64,000 nucleotides of DNA from Pseudomonas citronellolis (GCF_900112375.1 NZ_FOLS01000028.1:1-64000); one strand, 5' to 3'. Shown: positions 38,051 through 46,153, numbered from the stretch's first letter. The notes: generated by a model from the letters alone, not told the origin. Program-made: numbers and translations.

Positions 38051-38871
38051 GCTTCGACAGCATTGAGCAGAGCGTCGACAGCGGTCGGCCTATCGAACTG
38101 TGCCAGGTCTCCTACACCGGCAACCTCTGGTTCTACACCAGCGCAGACCGGGAGATCGTGTTCGACGGGCGCACGTTCAAGCCCGTACCGATGAAGGTGC
38201 CTGACCGCGAATCGAGTTCCGATTCGAACAAGTCGTCCGGCACCTTCACGTTCGCACGTGACGTGGAAGTCGCTGAGATATTTCGCATCCAGCCGCCGTC
38301 CGAGCCGGTAATCGTGACCGTCTGGAGTCAGCACTACCTGGACGACGGTTTCGTGGTTGCGTGGAAGGGCCGCATCGTCAACGCCGAGTGGAAGGGCGCC
38401 TACGTCGAGCTGACCAGCGACACCATCTTCACGTCGATGAAGCGGATGGGGCTGCGGCGTCGTTATTCGAGCAACTGCCCGCACGCTCTCTACGGCGCCG
38501 GCTGCGGCGTATCTCGCGACGCCTTCAAGGAGGTGAGCACCGTCAGCGGCATGTCGGGGCTCTCGATCTCTGTGTTCAGTGCTGTTGGCAAGCCCGACAA
38601 CTTCTATGCGGGCGGCTACATCACTTGGGAGAACAATCTCAATGGCAACGTCGAGAAGCGGATGGTGCGGTCCTCCGTGGGGGCAACTGGCGTGCTGACG
38701 CTGGCATCGCTGCCGGTTGCCCTGGCGGGCCTTCAGTCGGTGACGCTGTACCCAGGTTGCGATCACACGCTGGGCCCTGGGGGCTGCCCCAAGTTCGCAA
38801 ATGAGCGACGTTACGGCGGCTGCCCCTATATCCCGAAAAAGAGCCCGTTCGGCGGCACGCCGATCTACTGA
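38047..38871 (+). CDS. DUF2163 / BR0599 family tail-tip protein
   Basis: A 274-residue protein. The N-terminal half has VSYTGNLWFYTSADREIVFD typical of DUF2163. The C-terminal half has the conserved cysteine/histidine-rich pattern of the BR0599 domain (SSNCPHALYGAGCGVSRDAF near 140-160 and LYPGCDHTLGPGGCPKFANE near the end, then YGGCPYIP). These cysteines probably bind iron-sulfur or zinc, as in the gene-transfer-agent gp13 equivalent. It starts within the stop of the previous gene and is followed by two small genes and the hub. Confidence 0.85.
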   Translation: MSFDSIEQSVDSGRPIELCQVSYTGNLWFYTSADREIVFDGRTFKPVPMKVPDRESSSDSNKSSGTFTFARDVEVAEIFRIQPPSEPVIVTVWSQHYLDDGFVVAWKGRIVNAEWKGAYVELTSDTIFTSMKRMGLRRRYSSNCPHALYGAGCGVSRDAFKEVSTVSGMSGLSISVFSAVGKPDNFYAGGYITWENNLNGNVEKRMVRSSVGATGVLTLASLPVALAGLQSVTLYPGCDHTLGPGGCPKFANERRYGGCPYIPKKSPFGGTPIY

Positions 38872-38883
38872 GGAGCCATCGAC

Positions 38884-39114
38884 ATGTGGGTTCAACTGGC
38901 GATTGCCGTGGCAATGATGGTCATCTCCTACGCCATGACCTCTTCAATGAATCAGGGCATGAAGCCCGAGGCCGGTAGTCTGGATATCCCGACGGCTGAG
39001 GAGGGGGGCAACGTGCCCGTCGTGTTCGGGGAGAACCTGCTGAAGAACACCAACGTCATTTGGTACGGCGATCCGAAGATCACGAAAATCAAGTCGAAGG
39101 GGGGCAAGAAGTGA
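38884..39114 (+). CDS. Small tail-assembly protein with one membrane segment
   Basis: Seventy-six residues starting MWVQLAIAVAMMVISYAMTS. Residues 2-20 are a hydrophobic span. The remainder (LDIPTAEEGGNVPVVFGENL) resembles the small proteins found between DUF2163 and hub genes in related tails. GAGGAG precedes the ATG. It overlaps the next gene (GTGA). Role in tail assembly inferred from position. Confidence 0.65.
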   Translation: MWVQLAIAVAMMVISYAMTSSMNQGMKPEAGSLDIPTAEEGGNVPVVFGENLLKNTNVIWYGDPKITKIKSKGGKK

Positions 39115-39308
39115 AGGTCCTACTCGAAGATGCTGTGGTGCTCGGCTACTGCCGCCCCGGTGCGGCGAAGTTTTTCCGCCGGCATGGGCTGGACTGGTGG
39201 ACCTTCAAGGAGGAAGGACTGCCCATCGAGCAGATCGAACGCATCGACGATGAGATGGCTCGCGCTGTCGTCGAGCAGGCGCGCCGTCGCCAGGCAGGTG
39301 AAGCATGA
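39111..39308 (+). CDS. Small unknown tail-region protein
   Basis: Sixty-five residues from GTG 39111, starting (M)KVLLEDAVVLGYCRPGAAKF, then FFRRHGLDWWTFKEEGLPIE and a final charged helix. The tandem tryptophans and compact length suggest a small assembly factor. It overlaps the previous gene and the hub gene by four bases each. No family recognised. Confidence 0.65.
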   Translation: MKVLLEDAVVLGYCRPGAAKFFRRHGLDWWTFKEEGLPIEQIERIDDEMARAVVEQARRRQAGEA

Positions 39309-41497
39309 GTTCCGGAAGCAAGTCGCAGACGGTCGGCTACAAGTATTTCATGGGCGTTCAGCTGGCCGTATGTCACGGCCCTGTAGACGCAGTGCTGGAA
39401 CTCATCGGAGGTGACCGCACGGCCTGGACGGGCAACGTGACGTCGTCGGGCAGCATCACCATCAACCAAGAGGAGCTGTTCGGCGGTACGTCGAGAGAAG
39501 GCGGTTGGGCCGGGACTATCGACATCTGCATGGGGGAAGACACCCAGGAGCCGAATCCCTATCTGGTCAGCAAAACCGATGGCATCGTCCCGGGTTACGT
39601 GGGGCTGCTCACAACGGTGTTCCGCCAGTTCTACTGGTCGGCAATGAACCCGTACTTCAAGGCGCCCTGGTGGCGTGTTCGCAGGATCTTGAAAGGATGG
39701 AGCCGTGGCTCGGCGTGGTATCCGGAGAAGGCGCAGATCGGGCGCGACATGAACCCGGCGCACATCATCTACCAGTGCCTCACCGACACGGAGTGGGGGA
39801 TGGGGTACTCGCCGGACGACATTGATGACACCAGCTTCCGAGCGGCAGCCGATAAGCTGTACAGCGAGGGCTTCGGGCTCTCCTGGGTGTGGGAGGACCA
39901 GTCCTCGATCGAGGACGTTGTCCAACTGTTCGTCAACCACATCAACGCGGCCCAGGGATTGGATATGGAGACCGGCCGATTCGTCCTGGTGCTTATTCGG
40001 GACGACTACGATGTGGCGTCACTCCCTGAGCTGAACCCCTCTAACATCCTTTCGCTGGACTCGTTCCAGCGCGTCGCTTGGGGCGATACCGCCAACGAGA
40101 TCGTTGTCACCTACACCGATCGTGATCAGAACGACGCGACTGTCGCCGTTCAGGATCCAGCGAGCATCGCCGCGCAGGGGGCAGTGGTGTCGACGACTCG
40201 TAGTTACCCAGCCATTCGGGAGTTCGATCTGGCTGTGCGTGCGGCCATGCGAGACCTGAATATCGCCTCCTCCCCTTTAGCCAAGGTCACGCTGGCTGTG
40301 AACCGCGTGGCCAGCCGCTGGATGCTTGGCAAGGTGTTCAAGCTGACCTGGCCGCGTCTGGGTATCAATGGAGCGCCATTCCGCGTCACGGCGATTCGTC
40401 CTGGCTCGTTGCCGGATAGCATTGAGATCGAGGCTCTTGAAGACATCTTCGGGTTGCCCAGCAACGCCTACACCGGCCAGCAGCCATCCGGATGGGTTGA
40501 GCCGTTGAACCCGCCTGCACCGGCCATTGCTGCTCGCGCAATCGAGGCTCCGTATTGGGACTTGGTACACCAGATGAGCGCGGCGGATATCGCATATCTC
40601 GAACCAGGCTTCGGATTCGGCGGGGTACTCGCGGTGAAGCCGACCGCAGACAGCTATGGCTTCGATCTGTGGGAGGCCCCTGCCAACGCGGGCCCCTATT
40701 CGTTCATGGCGGCGGGGGACTTCGTTGCCAGCGGCACGCTCGCAGCCGATATGCCGATAAGCGCGGGCCCCGTGACGTTCACGCTGCGCAACATGATCGA
40801 TGTCGACGAGGTCGACCTCGGCACCTACTTCTACATCGACAACGAGGCTTTCGGCGTCACAGCGATCAACCCGTCGACCGGTGTCGTCATTGCAACGCGT
40901 GCCGTGCTCGACACCGTGCCAGCGCTCCACGTCGAGGGCGCCAGGGCGTGGTTCATGGACCAGGCTGACGTGTACGATCCAACGCAGCGCACCAGCGCCG
41001 AGGTGGCCTACTACAAGCCGCTCACGCGTACCGGTCGAGGCACCTTGCCTCTTGCCTCGTCGCCCGCCTACAGCGTGACGATGGCGAACCGGGCGTCCCG
41101 TCCGTACCCGCCCGGCAACGTCAAGGTGAACAGCACCTACTTCCCAACCAAGGTGTACGGCGACCTGGCCGTGACGTGGTCTCATCGCGATAGGAATCAA
41201 CAAACGGTTGATTTGATGCCGTTCACGAGTGGTAACATCGGCCCGGAAGTTGGTACGACCTATACCGTGCAGGTGTTCGACGGCACCACGTTGAAGCGCA
41301 CCTACACGGGAATCACCAGTACCTCTTGGTCGTATGCCCTGGCCGACGTGGTCGCAGACGGTGTGCTGCAGACGCCACGCCTAGTGCTCGCCAGCTCGCG
41401 TGACGGCCTCGCGTCCTGGCAGCGGCACGACATCACAATTGATCGCCACGGCCTGGGCTTCCACCTAGGCGAGGATCTCGGAGGAGTCGCAGCATGA
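39305..41497 (+). CDS. Central tail hub / tip attachment protein
   Basis: A 730-residue protein, the largest of the distal tail genes. The first ~330 residues (starting MSSGSKSQTVGYKYFMGVQL, with PYFKAPWWRVRRILKGWSRG and SWVWEDQSSIEDVVQLFVNH) and the following hub-like domain match the tail-tip/hub proteins of the phage_tail_3 type. The C-terminal 200 residues include a fibronectin-like or fibre-attachment domain (YPPGNVKVNSTYFPTKVYGD, then VQVFDGTTLKRTYTG). A perfect family A palindrome lies in the reading frame at 41195-41213. Confidence 0.8.
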   Translation: MSSGSKSQTVGYKYFMGVQLAVCHGPVDAVLELIGGDRTAWTGNVTSSGSITINQEELFGGTSREGGWAGTIDICMGEDTQEPNPYLVSKTDGIVPGYVGLLTTVFRQFYWSAMNPYFKAPWWRVRRILKGWSRGSAWYPEKAQIGRDMNPAHIIYQCLTDTEWGMGYSPDDIDDTSFRAAADKLYSEGFGLSWVWEDQSSIEDVVQLFVNHINAAQGLDMETGRFVLVLIRDDYDVASLPELNPSNILSLDSFQRVAWGDTANEIVVTYTDRDQNDATVAVQDPASIAAQGAVVSTTRSYPAIREFDLAVRAAMRDLNIASSPLAKVTLAVNRVASRWMLGKVFKLTWPRLGINGAPFRVTAIRPGSLPDSIEIEALEDIFGLPSNAYTGQQPSGWVEPLNPPAPAIAARAIEAPYWDLVHQMSAADIAYLEPGFGFGGVLAVKPTADSYGFDLWEAPANAGPYSFMAAGDFVASGTLAADMPISAGPVTFTLRNMIDVDEVDLGTYFYIDNEAFGVTAINPSTGVVIATRAVLDTVPALHVEGARAWFMDQADVYDPTQRTSAEVAYYKPLTRTGRGTLPLASSPAYSVTMANRASRPYPPGNVKVNSTYFPTKVYGDLAVTWSHRDRNQQTVDLMPFTSGNIGPEVGTTYTVQVFDGTTLKRTYTGITSTSWSYALADVVADGVLQTPRLVLASSRDGLASWQRHDITIDRHGLGFHLGEDLGGVAA
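41195..41213. promoter_or_regulatory. Perfect family A palindrome inside the hub gene
   Basis: AATCAACAAACGGTTGATT matches all 14 arm bases. It codes for NQQTVDL within a GC-rich gene, with AAC, CAA and ACG choices that build the palindrome. Being intragenic and in the late region, it cannot be a simple promoter operator. Confidence 0.75.
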
Positions 41498-42186
41498 CAC
41501 TGGCCACTGGGCCTAACACAGGCCTCCTGATTAACGGCGCTCCCGGCGAGGCGCATTACGCGCAACTGGTGGCCAAGTGGCGCTGGGAAGACTTCCTGCT
41601 TCAGCCTGTTGTGAAAAGCCGCGTGACGGCTCTCCCAACCACCGGGCAGGTGGAGGGGGACGCCTATCTCTTCATCGGGACTGGGACCAACGCCAACAAG
41701 ATCGCTCGCTGGTGGGCGACGGGGGCCACCACGGCCCAGTGGGAATACCTAGTACCTAAATCCGGCTGGCGCGTACAGATTTCTGGCGAGTTGGATGCCT
41801 ACGGGCAGGTGAAAACGTACGAGTACAGCGGCACAGCATGGAGCGAGAAGTCTGCTGGGGGTATTTCACAGGCGGACGCCGATGTGCGCTACGAGCCCAA
41901 GCGGAAGGACAACCTCACCGCTACAACCAACCCGTCTGCGGCGGATGACCAGGTGCAGGGCTATAGCGTGCTGAGCCGATGGGTGAACACAACGACCGGC
42001 GAGATGTGGCTTTGCCTCAATGCGAGTACCGGTGCTGCGAACTGGCAGCAAGCCACGCTGTCGCTGGATGAACTCGGCAGTGCGGCACTGGCGAACGTGG
42101 GAGAGGGACCTACCGAACTGCCAACCAATGCGGCTGTCGCGACGGCGCTGCAGCCGCTGGAAACGATGATCTGGATGGGGCTCTGA
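41494..42186 (+). CDS. Fibre-like tail protein (DUF2793-like)
   Basis: A 230-residue protein starting MTLATGPNTGLLINGAPGEA. The core (VTALPTTGQVEGDAYLFIGT, TGATTAQWEYLVPKSGWRVQ) resembles DUF2793, a short domain found in phage tail fibres and tail-associated proteins. The C-terminal half has collagen-free beta and alpha segments typical of fibre shafts (ISQADADVRYEPKRKDNLTA). It overlaps the hub gene by four bases. Confidence 0.7.
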   Translation: MTLATGPNTGLLINGAPGEAHYAQLVAKWRWEDFLLQPVVKSRVTALPTTGQVEGDAYLFIGTGTNANKIARWWATGATTAQWEYLVPKSGWRVQISGELDAYGQVKTYEYSGTAWSEKSAGGISQADADVRYEPKRKDNLTATTNPSAADDQVQGYSVLSRWVNTTTGEMWLCLNASTGAANWQQATLSLDELGSAALANVGEGPTELPTNAAVATALQPLETMIWMGL

Positions 42187-42188
42187 CC

Positions 42189-42479
42189 ATGACGCCGAAG
42201 AACTGGAAGTTGACAGCCTACACGAACAACACCTGGACCGACGTCGTCGGTGAGGCCGCCATCCTGGCTTCGATCCTGGTCGCGAACACCGATCCGGCCA
42301 ACGCCATCAACGTTCAACTGCGGCTGTCCGGCGGCGCGGTGATCCTGCCCGCCAGTTCGGTCCCCGCATCGAGCAGCTACACCCTGGACCTGCGCAGCCT
42401 GAACATCGGCAGTGGCGAGACGCTGCAACTGCAGGCCTCTGCTGCCGGCATCAACGCCATCGCATCCGGGGCGGTGTGA
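42189..42479 (+). CDS. Small beta-sandwich structural protein
   Basis: A 96-residue, all-beta protein starting MTPKNWKLTAYTNNTWTDVV. Alternating hydrophobic stretches (INVQLRLSGGAVILPASSVP, SSYTLDLRSLNIGSGETLQL) suggest an Ig-like or jelly-roll tail decoration domain. It starts 2 bases after the previous stop and is 1 base before the next gene. No family name. Confidence 0.7.
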   Translation: MTPKNWKLTAYTNNTWTDVVGEAAILASILVANTDPANAINVQLRLSGGAVILPASSVPASSSYTLDLRSLNIGSGETLQLQASAAGINAIASGAV

Positions 42480-42480
42480 C

Positions 42481-43806
42481 ATGGGCGCCGCACTGAAGCC
42501 CCTGCTCAAGCGCCTGGCCGTGGGCAGTCCGGCTGCGCTGCCCACACTGGACCTGGACTTCCTGGCCCAGCTCTACAAGGTGTCCGACGGCGCCGGCGGC
42601 ATGAGCAGCGTCGCCTTCGCCGACCTGATCACGTTTACCCGGTCGAGCGCTGCCTGGCGCTTTAACGCCTCCGGCGTGCTGGAGCAGGTGACCTCCAACC
42701 AGCCGCGTTTCGACTACGATCCGGTGGCGCTGCAGCCTGGCGGATTATTAATCGAGGAGCAGAGGACAAACCTACTGATCCAGTCGGACGATTACAGCGT
42801 CTCATCATGGACAAAGTCACTGGCCACTGTCGAGTCATCCTCGGTGGTCTCCCCCGCTGGCGGAGTTATGCAGAAGCTGGTGGACAGCACCACCAACGAT
42901 CTGCACTCGCTCTACCAGATATGCTCCATCACGGGCGGTACAGCATATTGCTATTCGGTGCACGCGAAGCAGGGCGAACGCCGCTACGTTTTCCTGAATA
43001 TCGGTTCATCTCGTAGCCAGTGCGCCGTTGCGGCCTTCGACCTCCAGACCGGAACTTTGTTGAGAACCTACAACAATGGGAATACTTGGGCAGGTATCGC
43101 TGCCGGCGTGATCAATGTCGGCAATGGCGTTTACCGCCTGTGGGTTAGTGCGACTTCCCCGGCAGGTGCGACATCAGGCAATCCGGCGATTTGGTTGGTA
43201 AGCGACGGTGCCGTTGCATCGGCCATACCTACCTATGCTGGCGATGGTGCTTCTGGCGCTTATTTGTGGAGACAGCAATTCGAGCCAGGCGCTTTCCCCA
43301 CCAGCACCACTCCTACAACCAGCGCCCAGGTAACCCGCGCTGCGGATGTGGCGAGCGTGAATACACTGAGCCCTTGGTTCAATCCGGACGAGGGGACGCT
43401 GTTCGTTGAGGGAGCCCCGCTGTCTGTTGCTGGGCCGGTAAAGCGTGCTGCGGCTTTCACCAACGGTACCCAGCAGAACCGGATCGTGCTCGACCTTGCG
43501 GCAAATACTGGTATCACTGAGTACCTGGTCACTGCCAGCGGGGTATCAATGGCGTCGATCACATCCGCTGCAATAGGTACGGCCGGCACTATCAGGATGG
43601 CCGGGGTGTACGGCGCTACCGATTACCGCATGGCCGCCAAGGGAGTGCTTGGCACCGGGACGGCGCCTGGTGGTGCTGTTCCAGCTATCACCAAGCTGGA
43701 GTTGGGCGCGCTGGTCGGTGCGCAGTTCTTCAACGGGCACATTCGTCGGGTTCGCTACTGGCCACGCCGGCTGTTCGACAACGAACTGCAGAGGATCACC
43801 GCATGA
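42481..43806 (+). CDS. Probable receptor-binding tail fibre
   Basis: A 441-residue protein starting MGAALKPLLKRLAVGSPAAL. After a short helical stem come features of phage tail fibres and lectin-like domains: FTRSSAAWRFNASGVLEQVT, LLIEEQRTNLLIQSDD, a middle carbohydrate-binding-like beta domain (YSVHAKQGERRYVFLNIGSS, GVYRLWVSATSPAGATSG) and a concanavalin-like end (KLELGALVGAQFFNGHIRRV RYWPRRL, split here). It is the last large tail gene before the lysis cassette. Receptor unknown. Confidence 0.75.
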   Translation: MGAALKPLLKRLAVGSPAALPTLDLDFLAQLYKVSDGAGGMSSVAFADLITFTRSSAAWRFNASGVLEQVTSNQPRFDYDPVALQPGGLLIEEQRTNLLIQSDDYSVSSWTKSLATVESSSVVSPAGGVMQKLVDSTTNDLHSLYQICSITGGTAYCYSVHAKQGERRYVFLNIGSSRSQCAVAAFDLQTGTLLRTYNNGNTWAGIAAGVINVGNGVYRLWVSATSPAGATSGNPAIWLVSDGAVASAIPTYAGDGASGAYLWRQQFEPGAFPTSTTPTTSAQVTRAADVASVNTLSPWFNPDEGTLFVEGAPLSVAGPVKRAAAFTNGTQQNRIVLDLAANTGITEYLVTASGVSMASITSAAIGTAGTIRMAGVYGATDYRMAAKGVLGTGTAPGGAVPAITKLELGALVGAQFFNGHIRRVRYWPRRLFDNELQRITA

Positions 43807-44078
43807 TCGACTACTACCTGCGTGTGGCCTCTGCCCAGGCGCTGGAGCAGGCCCTGCTGGATACCGGCGCGGCCTCCATCGAGGACGGCCAACTGGTGGC
43901 CGCGCCCGGCGTCGCGCTCGACATCATCGGCACATGGTACGACGTACCGGCAGAGGAGGGCGCGGAGCCGGTGCCGCGTGACGGCTTCTACGCCAACGTC
44001 AGATCGGAGGCGCCTATCACCTGGCCGGCCGGCGTGGAGCTGCCGGAGCCGGAAACGCCCTGGAGGGTATGGGCGTAG
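43803..44078 (+). CDS. Small tail-fibre-associated protein
   Basis: Ninety-one residues starting MIDYYLRVASAQALEQALLD and ending in a proline-rich tail (VELPEPETPWRVWA). It starts inside the stop of the fibre gene (ATGA). Position suggests a fibre assembly chaperone or accessory protein; no family recognised. Confidence 0.65.
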   Translation: MIDYYLRVASAQALEQALLDTGAASIEDGQLVAAPGVALDIIGTWYDVPAEEGAEPVPRDGFYANVRSEAPITWPAGVELPEPETPWRVWA

Positions 44079-44110
44079 AGATTGCTCTCGGGGTGGCTCG
44101 CCGCTATTAT

Positions 44111-44129
44111 TCTCAACTAAATGTTGATT
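44111..44129. promoter_or_regulatory. Family A operator before the lysis genes
   Basis: TCTCAACTAAATGTTGATT: the right arm is perfect and the left arm keeps TCAAC. It ends 19 bases before the first lysis gene at 44149. Confidence 0.72.
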
Positions 44130-44148
44130 ATCCGCTGCAAGGTGCCCA

Positions 44149-44541
44149 ATGACCGACAACCTTCGAGCCCTGGATACGCCGCCGCAGCACCCCCGCCCCC
44201 CGGAGGGGCGCCACAGGGTTCAGATGGACCTGACGATCAACATTCCCACCATCATTACCCTGGTCACCATGATGGCTGGCGTCGTCACCTTCGGGGTGAA
44301 GACCTACAACGACCTGGCTGCCGCTGACGCGAATCAGCAGCGCGACATCTCGATGCTCCGCGTTGACGTGGACCGCGTGAGCGCCGCCCAGGCTGATACC
44401 GCAAAAGAGGTTCGAGTCGCGACCGAGACTCTCCGCAAGGAGAACCGCGAGGACTTTCGCGAGGTGAGGAGCACCCTCGAAGACATCAACCGCCGGCTGT
44501 CACCATCGAGCCCGGCAACCCTGCGAGGGTGGACTAAATGA
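44149..44541 (+). CDS. Membrane protein of the lysis cassette, possible holin/antiholin
   Basis: A 130-residue protein with one clear membrane segment near residues 29-50 (LTINIPTIITLVTMMAGVVT) followed by a charged helical cytoplasmic part (DVDRVSAAQADTAKEVRVAT, ETLRKENREDFREVR). It is directly upstream of the endolysin-like gene and overlaps it by 4 bases, the usual holin place. The long soluble helix is unlike the smallest holins, so an antiholin or tail-related role remains possible. Confidence 0.6.
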   Translation: MTDNLRALDTPPQHPRPPEGRHRVQMDLTINIPTIITLVTMMAGVVTFGVKTYNDLAAADANQQRDISMLRVDVDRVSAAQADTAKEVRVATETLRKENREDFREVRSTLEDINRRLSPSSPATLRGWTK

Positions 44542-45245
44542 CCGCCAAGGCCCCGCGCTCCGTGCGCAACAACAACCCGGGGAACATCGACCACGTGCCG
44601 GCGAACAAGTGGCTCGGGATCCTCCCCATGGACCAGCGCAATGCCGACCAGCTCGCTGAGCCGCGCTTCGAGGTGTTCGAGTCCCCGGTCTACGGCTTCC
44701 GGGCGCTGGAGCTGCTCCTGCAGACCTACCACGACCGCTACGGCGCCGACACCATCCGCAAGATCATCAACCGCTGGGCACCGTCCAACGAGAACAACAC
44801 CGATGCCTACGTGCGGGCCGTGGCCAAGGCGGTAGGTGTGCGGGCCGACGATCCGATCGACACCCACCAGTACGTCTATGCCCGCCCGCTGGTCGAGGCC
44901 GTAGCCAACCACGAGACCGGCATCGATCCTCGTACCGGCAAGGCGTACCGCTGGGATCCGGCGCAGATCGACGAGGGGTTGCGCCGCGCGGGCGTGATTC
45001 AACCGGCCGCCCAGGTGGCTAAGATCCCGGTGACCAAGGAGACCGTCGGTGCAACCTCCGTCGGCGCCCTGGGCCTGGCACAACTGGGTGACGTCATGCC
45101 GAAGGTCGCCGATGCGATGAGCCAGCAGGACGCCAACATCAGTTCTGGCTCATGGATCCGCATCGCCTTCGGTGTGGCGACTATCGCCGTGGCGGTGTTC
45201 ATCGCCTGGAGCCAGGTGCGGAAGCACCAAGCGGGGCTGGAATGA
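44538..45245 (+). CDS. Endolysin with C-terminal membrane segment
   Basis: A 235-residue protein. The N-terminus has RNNNPGNIDHVPANKWLGIL and FESPVYGFRALELLLQTYHD, the pattern of phage structural-type lysozymes/transglycosylases that act on peptidoglycan. A hydrophobic span near residues 207-225 (IRIAFGVATIAVAVFIAW) ends the chain. It is followed by overlapping Rz/Rz1 genes. Membrane anchoring at the C-terminus is unusual compared with N-terminal SAR endolysins and might hold the enzyme in check until the membrane is disrupted. Confidence 0.75.
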   Translation: MTAKAPRSVRNNNPGNIDHVPANKWLGILPMDQRNADQLAEPRFEVFESPVYGFRALELLLQTYHDRYGADTIRKIINRWAPSNENNTDAYVRAVAKAVGVRADDPIDTHQYVYARPLVEAVANHETGIDPRTGKAYRWDPAQIDEGLRRAGVIQPAAQVAKIPVTKETVGATSVGALGLAQLGDVMPKVADAMSQQDANISSGSWIRIAFGVATIAVAVFIAWSQVRKHQAGLE

Positions 45246-45481
45246 TCGCCACGCTGTGGGGCCGTATCCAGGCGGCGCTGTTAACCCTCATGGCCGTCGT
45301 GCTGGTGCTGTTCGGCGCCTACGCCTTGGGCGGCCGTGCAGCGCGCAAGGCAACCGAGCAGAAAACTCAGCGGCGGACGATCGAGGCCGCCCGGGAGCGT
45401 TCCGATGTTGAAATGCGTGTCGATCGCCAGCCTGACGGTGCTGCTGCTGAGCGGCTGCGTAACGAGTGGTCAAGGGACTGA
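45242..45481 (+). CDS. Rz: Rz-like inner-membrane spanin
   Basis: Seventy-nine residues with an N-terminal membrane anchor (IQAALLTLMAVVLVLFGAYA, residues ~9-28) and a charged helical periplasmic part (RRTIEAARERSDVEMRV). This is the i-spanin layout, short for the family. It overlaps the endolysin gene by four bases and contains most of the Rz1 gene in another frame. With Rz1 it spans the periplasm and fuses the two membranes at the last step of lysis. Confidence 0.8.
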   Translation: MIATLWGRIQAALLTLMAVVLVLFGAYALGGRAARKATEQKTQRRTIEAARERSDVEMRVDRQPDGAAAERLRNEWSRD

Positions 45482-45614
45482 CCTCGGCTGCACATGGGCC
45501 AAGCCGATCTACGTCAGCCGCCTAGACCAGTTCACCGATGGCACCGCCCGCCAGATCCAGGAGCACAACGAGACTGGCGCGCAGCGCTGCGGCTGGAAGC
45601 GCACCGGCAAGTAG
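45405..45614 (+). CDS. Rz1: Rz1-like outer-membrane spanin lipoprotein, out-of-frame overlap
   Basis: Sixty-nine residues read one frame over from Rz. A type II signal (MLKCVSIASLTVLLLSGC) ends in the lipobox LLSGC, with the cysteine near residue 18 as the lipidation site. The mature part has CTWAKPIYVSRLDQFTDGTA and a final RCGWKRTGK. The overlapping lipoprotein start is the hallmark of Rz/Rz1 pairs. Two further cysteines may allow dimerisation. Confidence 0.85.
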   Translation: MLKCVSIASLTVLLLSGCVTSGQGTDLGCTWAKPIYVSRLDQFTDGTARQIQEHNETGAQRCGWKRTGK

Positions 45615-45616
45615 GC

Positions 45617-46153
45617 TCAGCGCGTCAGCATCACCCGTACAGCCTGGCCGTCCGCCACGCTGATCTCCTGCGTCACCGTCCCTCCCTGCTGCCAGGCGCC
45701 CCCACCGACGGGGGCCAGCCAAACGACTTTCGACGACACGAAATAGCGGCCCGCCGGCAGCCCGCTGAACGCGAAGTTGCCCTGGGCATCTGCCGTCGTC
45801 TGCCGCACGTACTGGTTACGCCGCGGATCGAAGGAGGGCTGCAACGGCTCGATCTGTCCGTAGAAGTCGCGCGGCGGCTCAGGATCTCGGTTCCCATAGG
45901 CTGCGTAGTAGGCGCTGGAGTAGCTGGTGGCGGGCTCCAGGATCACGGCGTTGCCGGCGCCCAGTTGCACGGTCCCGCCGGCCGTCTTCATGAACACCTG
46001 GCCGGTGACGCTGGCGCTACCGTTCTGCTGCAGCGATGCGTACTCCGCAGCGGGGAAGGGCGGTAGGTCGACGAGGGTTCGCGGTTTGGGCGCTGCGCAG
46101 GCGGCGAGGGCGGCCGTGAGGGTGAGTACCGCGAAAGTCCTTGTGGCGTTCAT
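45617..46153 (-). CDS. Lipoprotein with carboxypeptidase-regulatory-like fold; possible moron
   Basis: A 178-residue secreted protein. A signal peptide with lipobox (TAALAAC; cysteine near residue 17) is followed by a beta-rich domain (SASVTGQVFMKTAGGTVQLG, QTTADAQGNFAFSGLPAGRY) of the carboxypeptidase regulatory-like kind. AAGGAG precedes the ATG at 46153. It is on the opposite strand from the late genes, ends 2 bases from the Rz1 stop and precedes the integrase. This is a classic location for genes expressed from the prophage and useful to the host. Function unknown. Confidence 0.75.
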   Translation of the reverse strand: MNATRTFAVLTLTAALAACAAPKPRTLVDLPPFPAAEYASLQQNGSASVTGQVFMKTAGGTVQLGAGNAVILEPATSYSSAYYAAYGNRDPEPPRDFYGQIEPLQPSFDPRRNQYVRQTTADAQGNFAFSGLPAGRYFVSSKVVWLAPVGGGAWQQGGTVTQEISVADGQAVRVMLTR

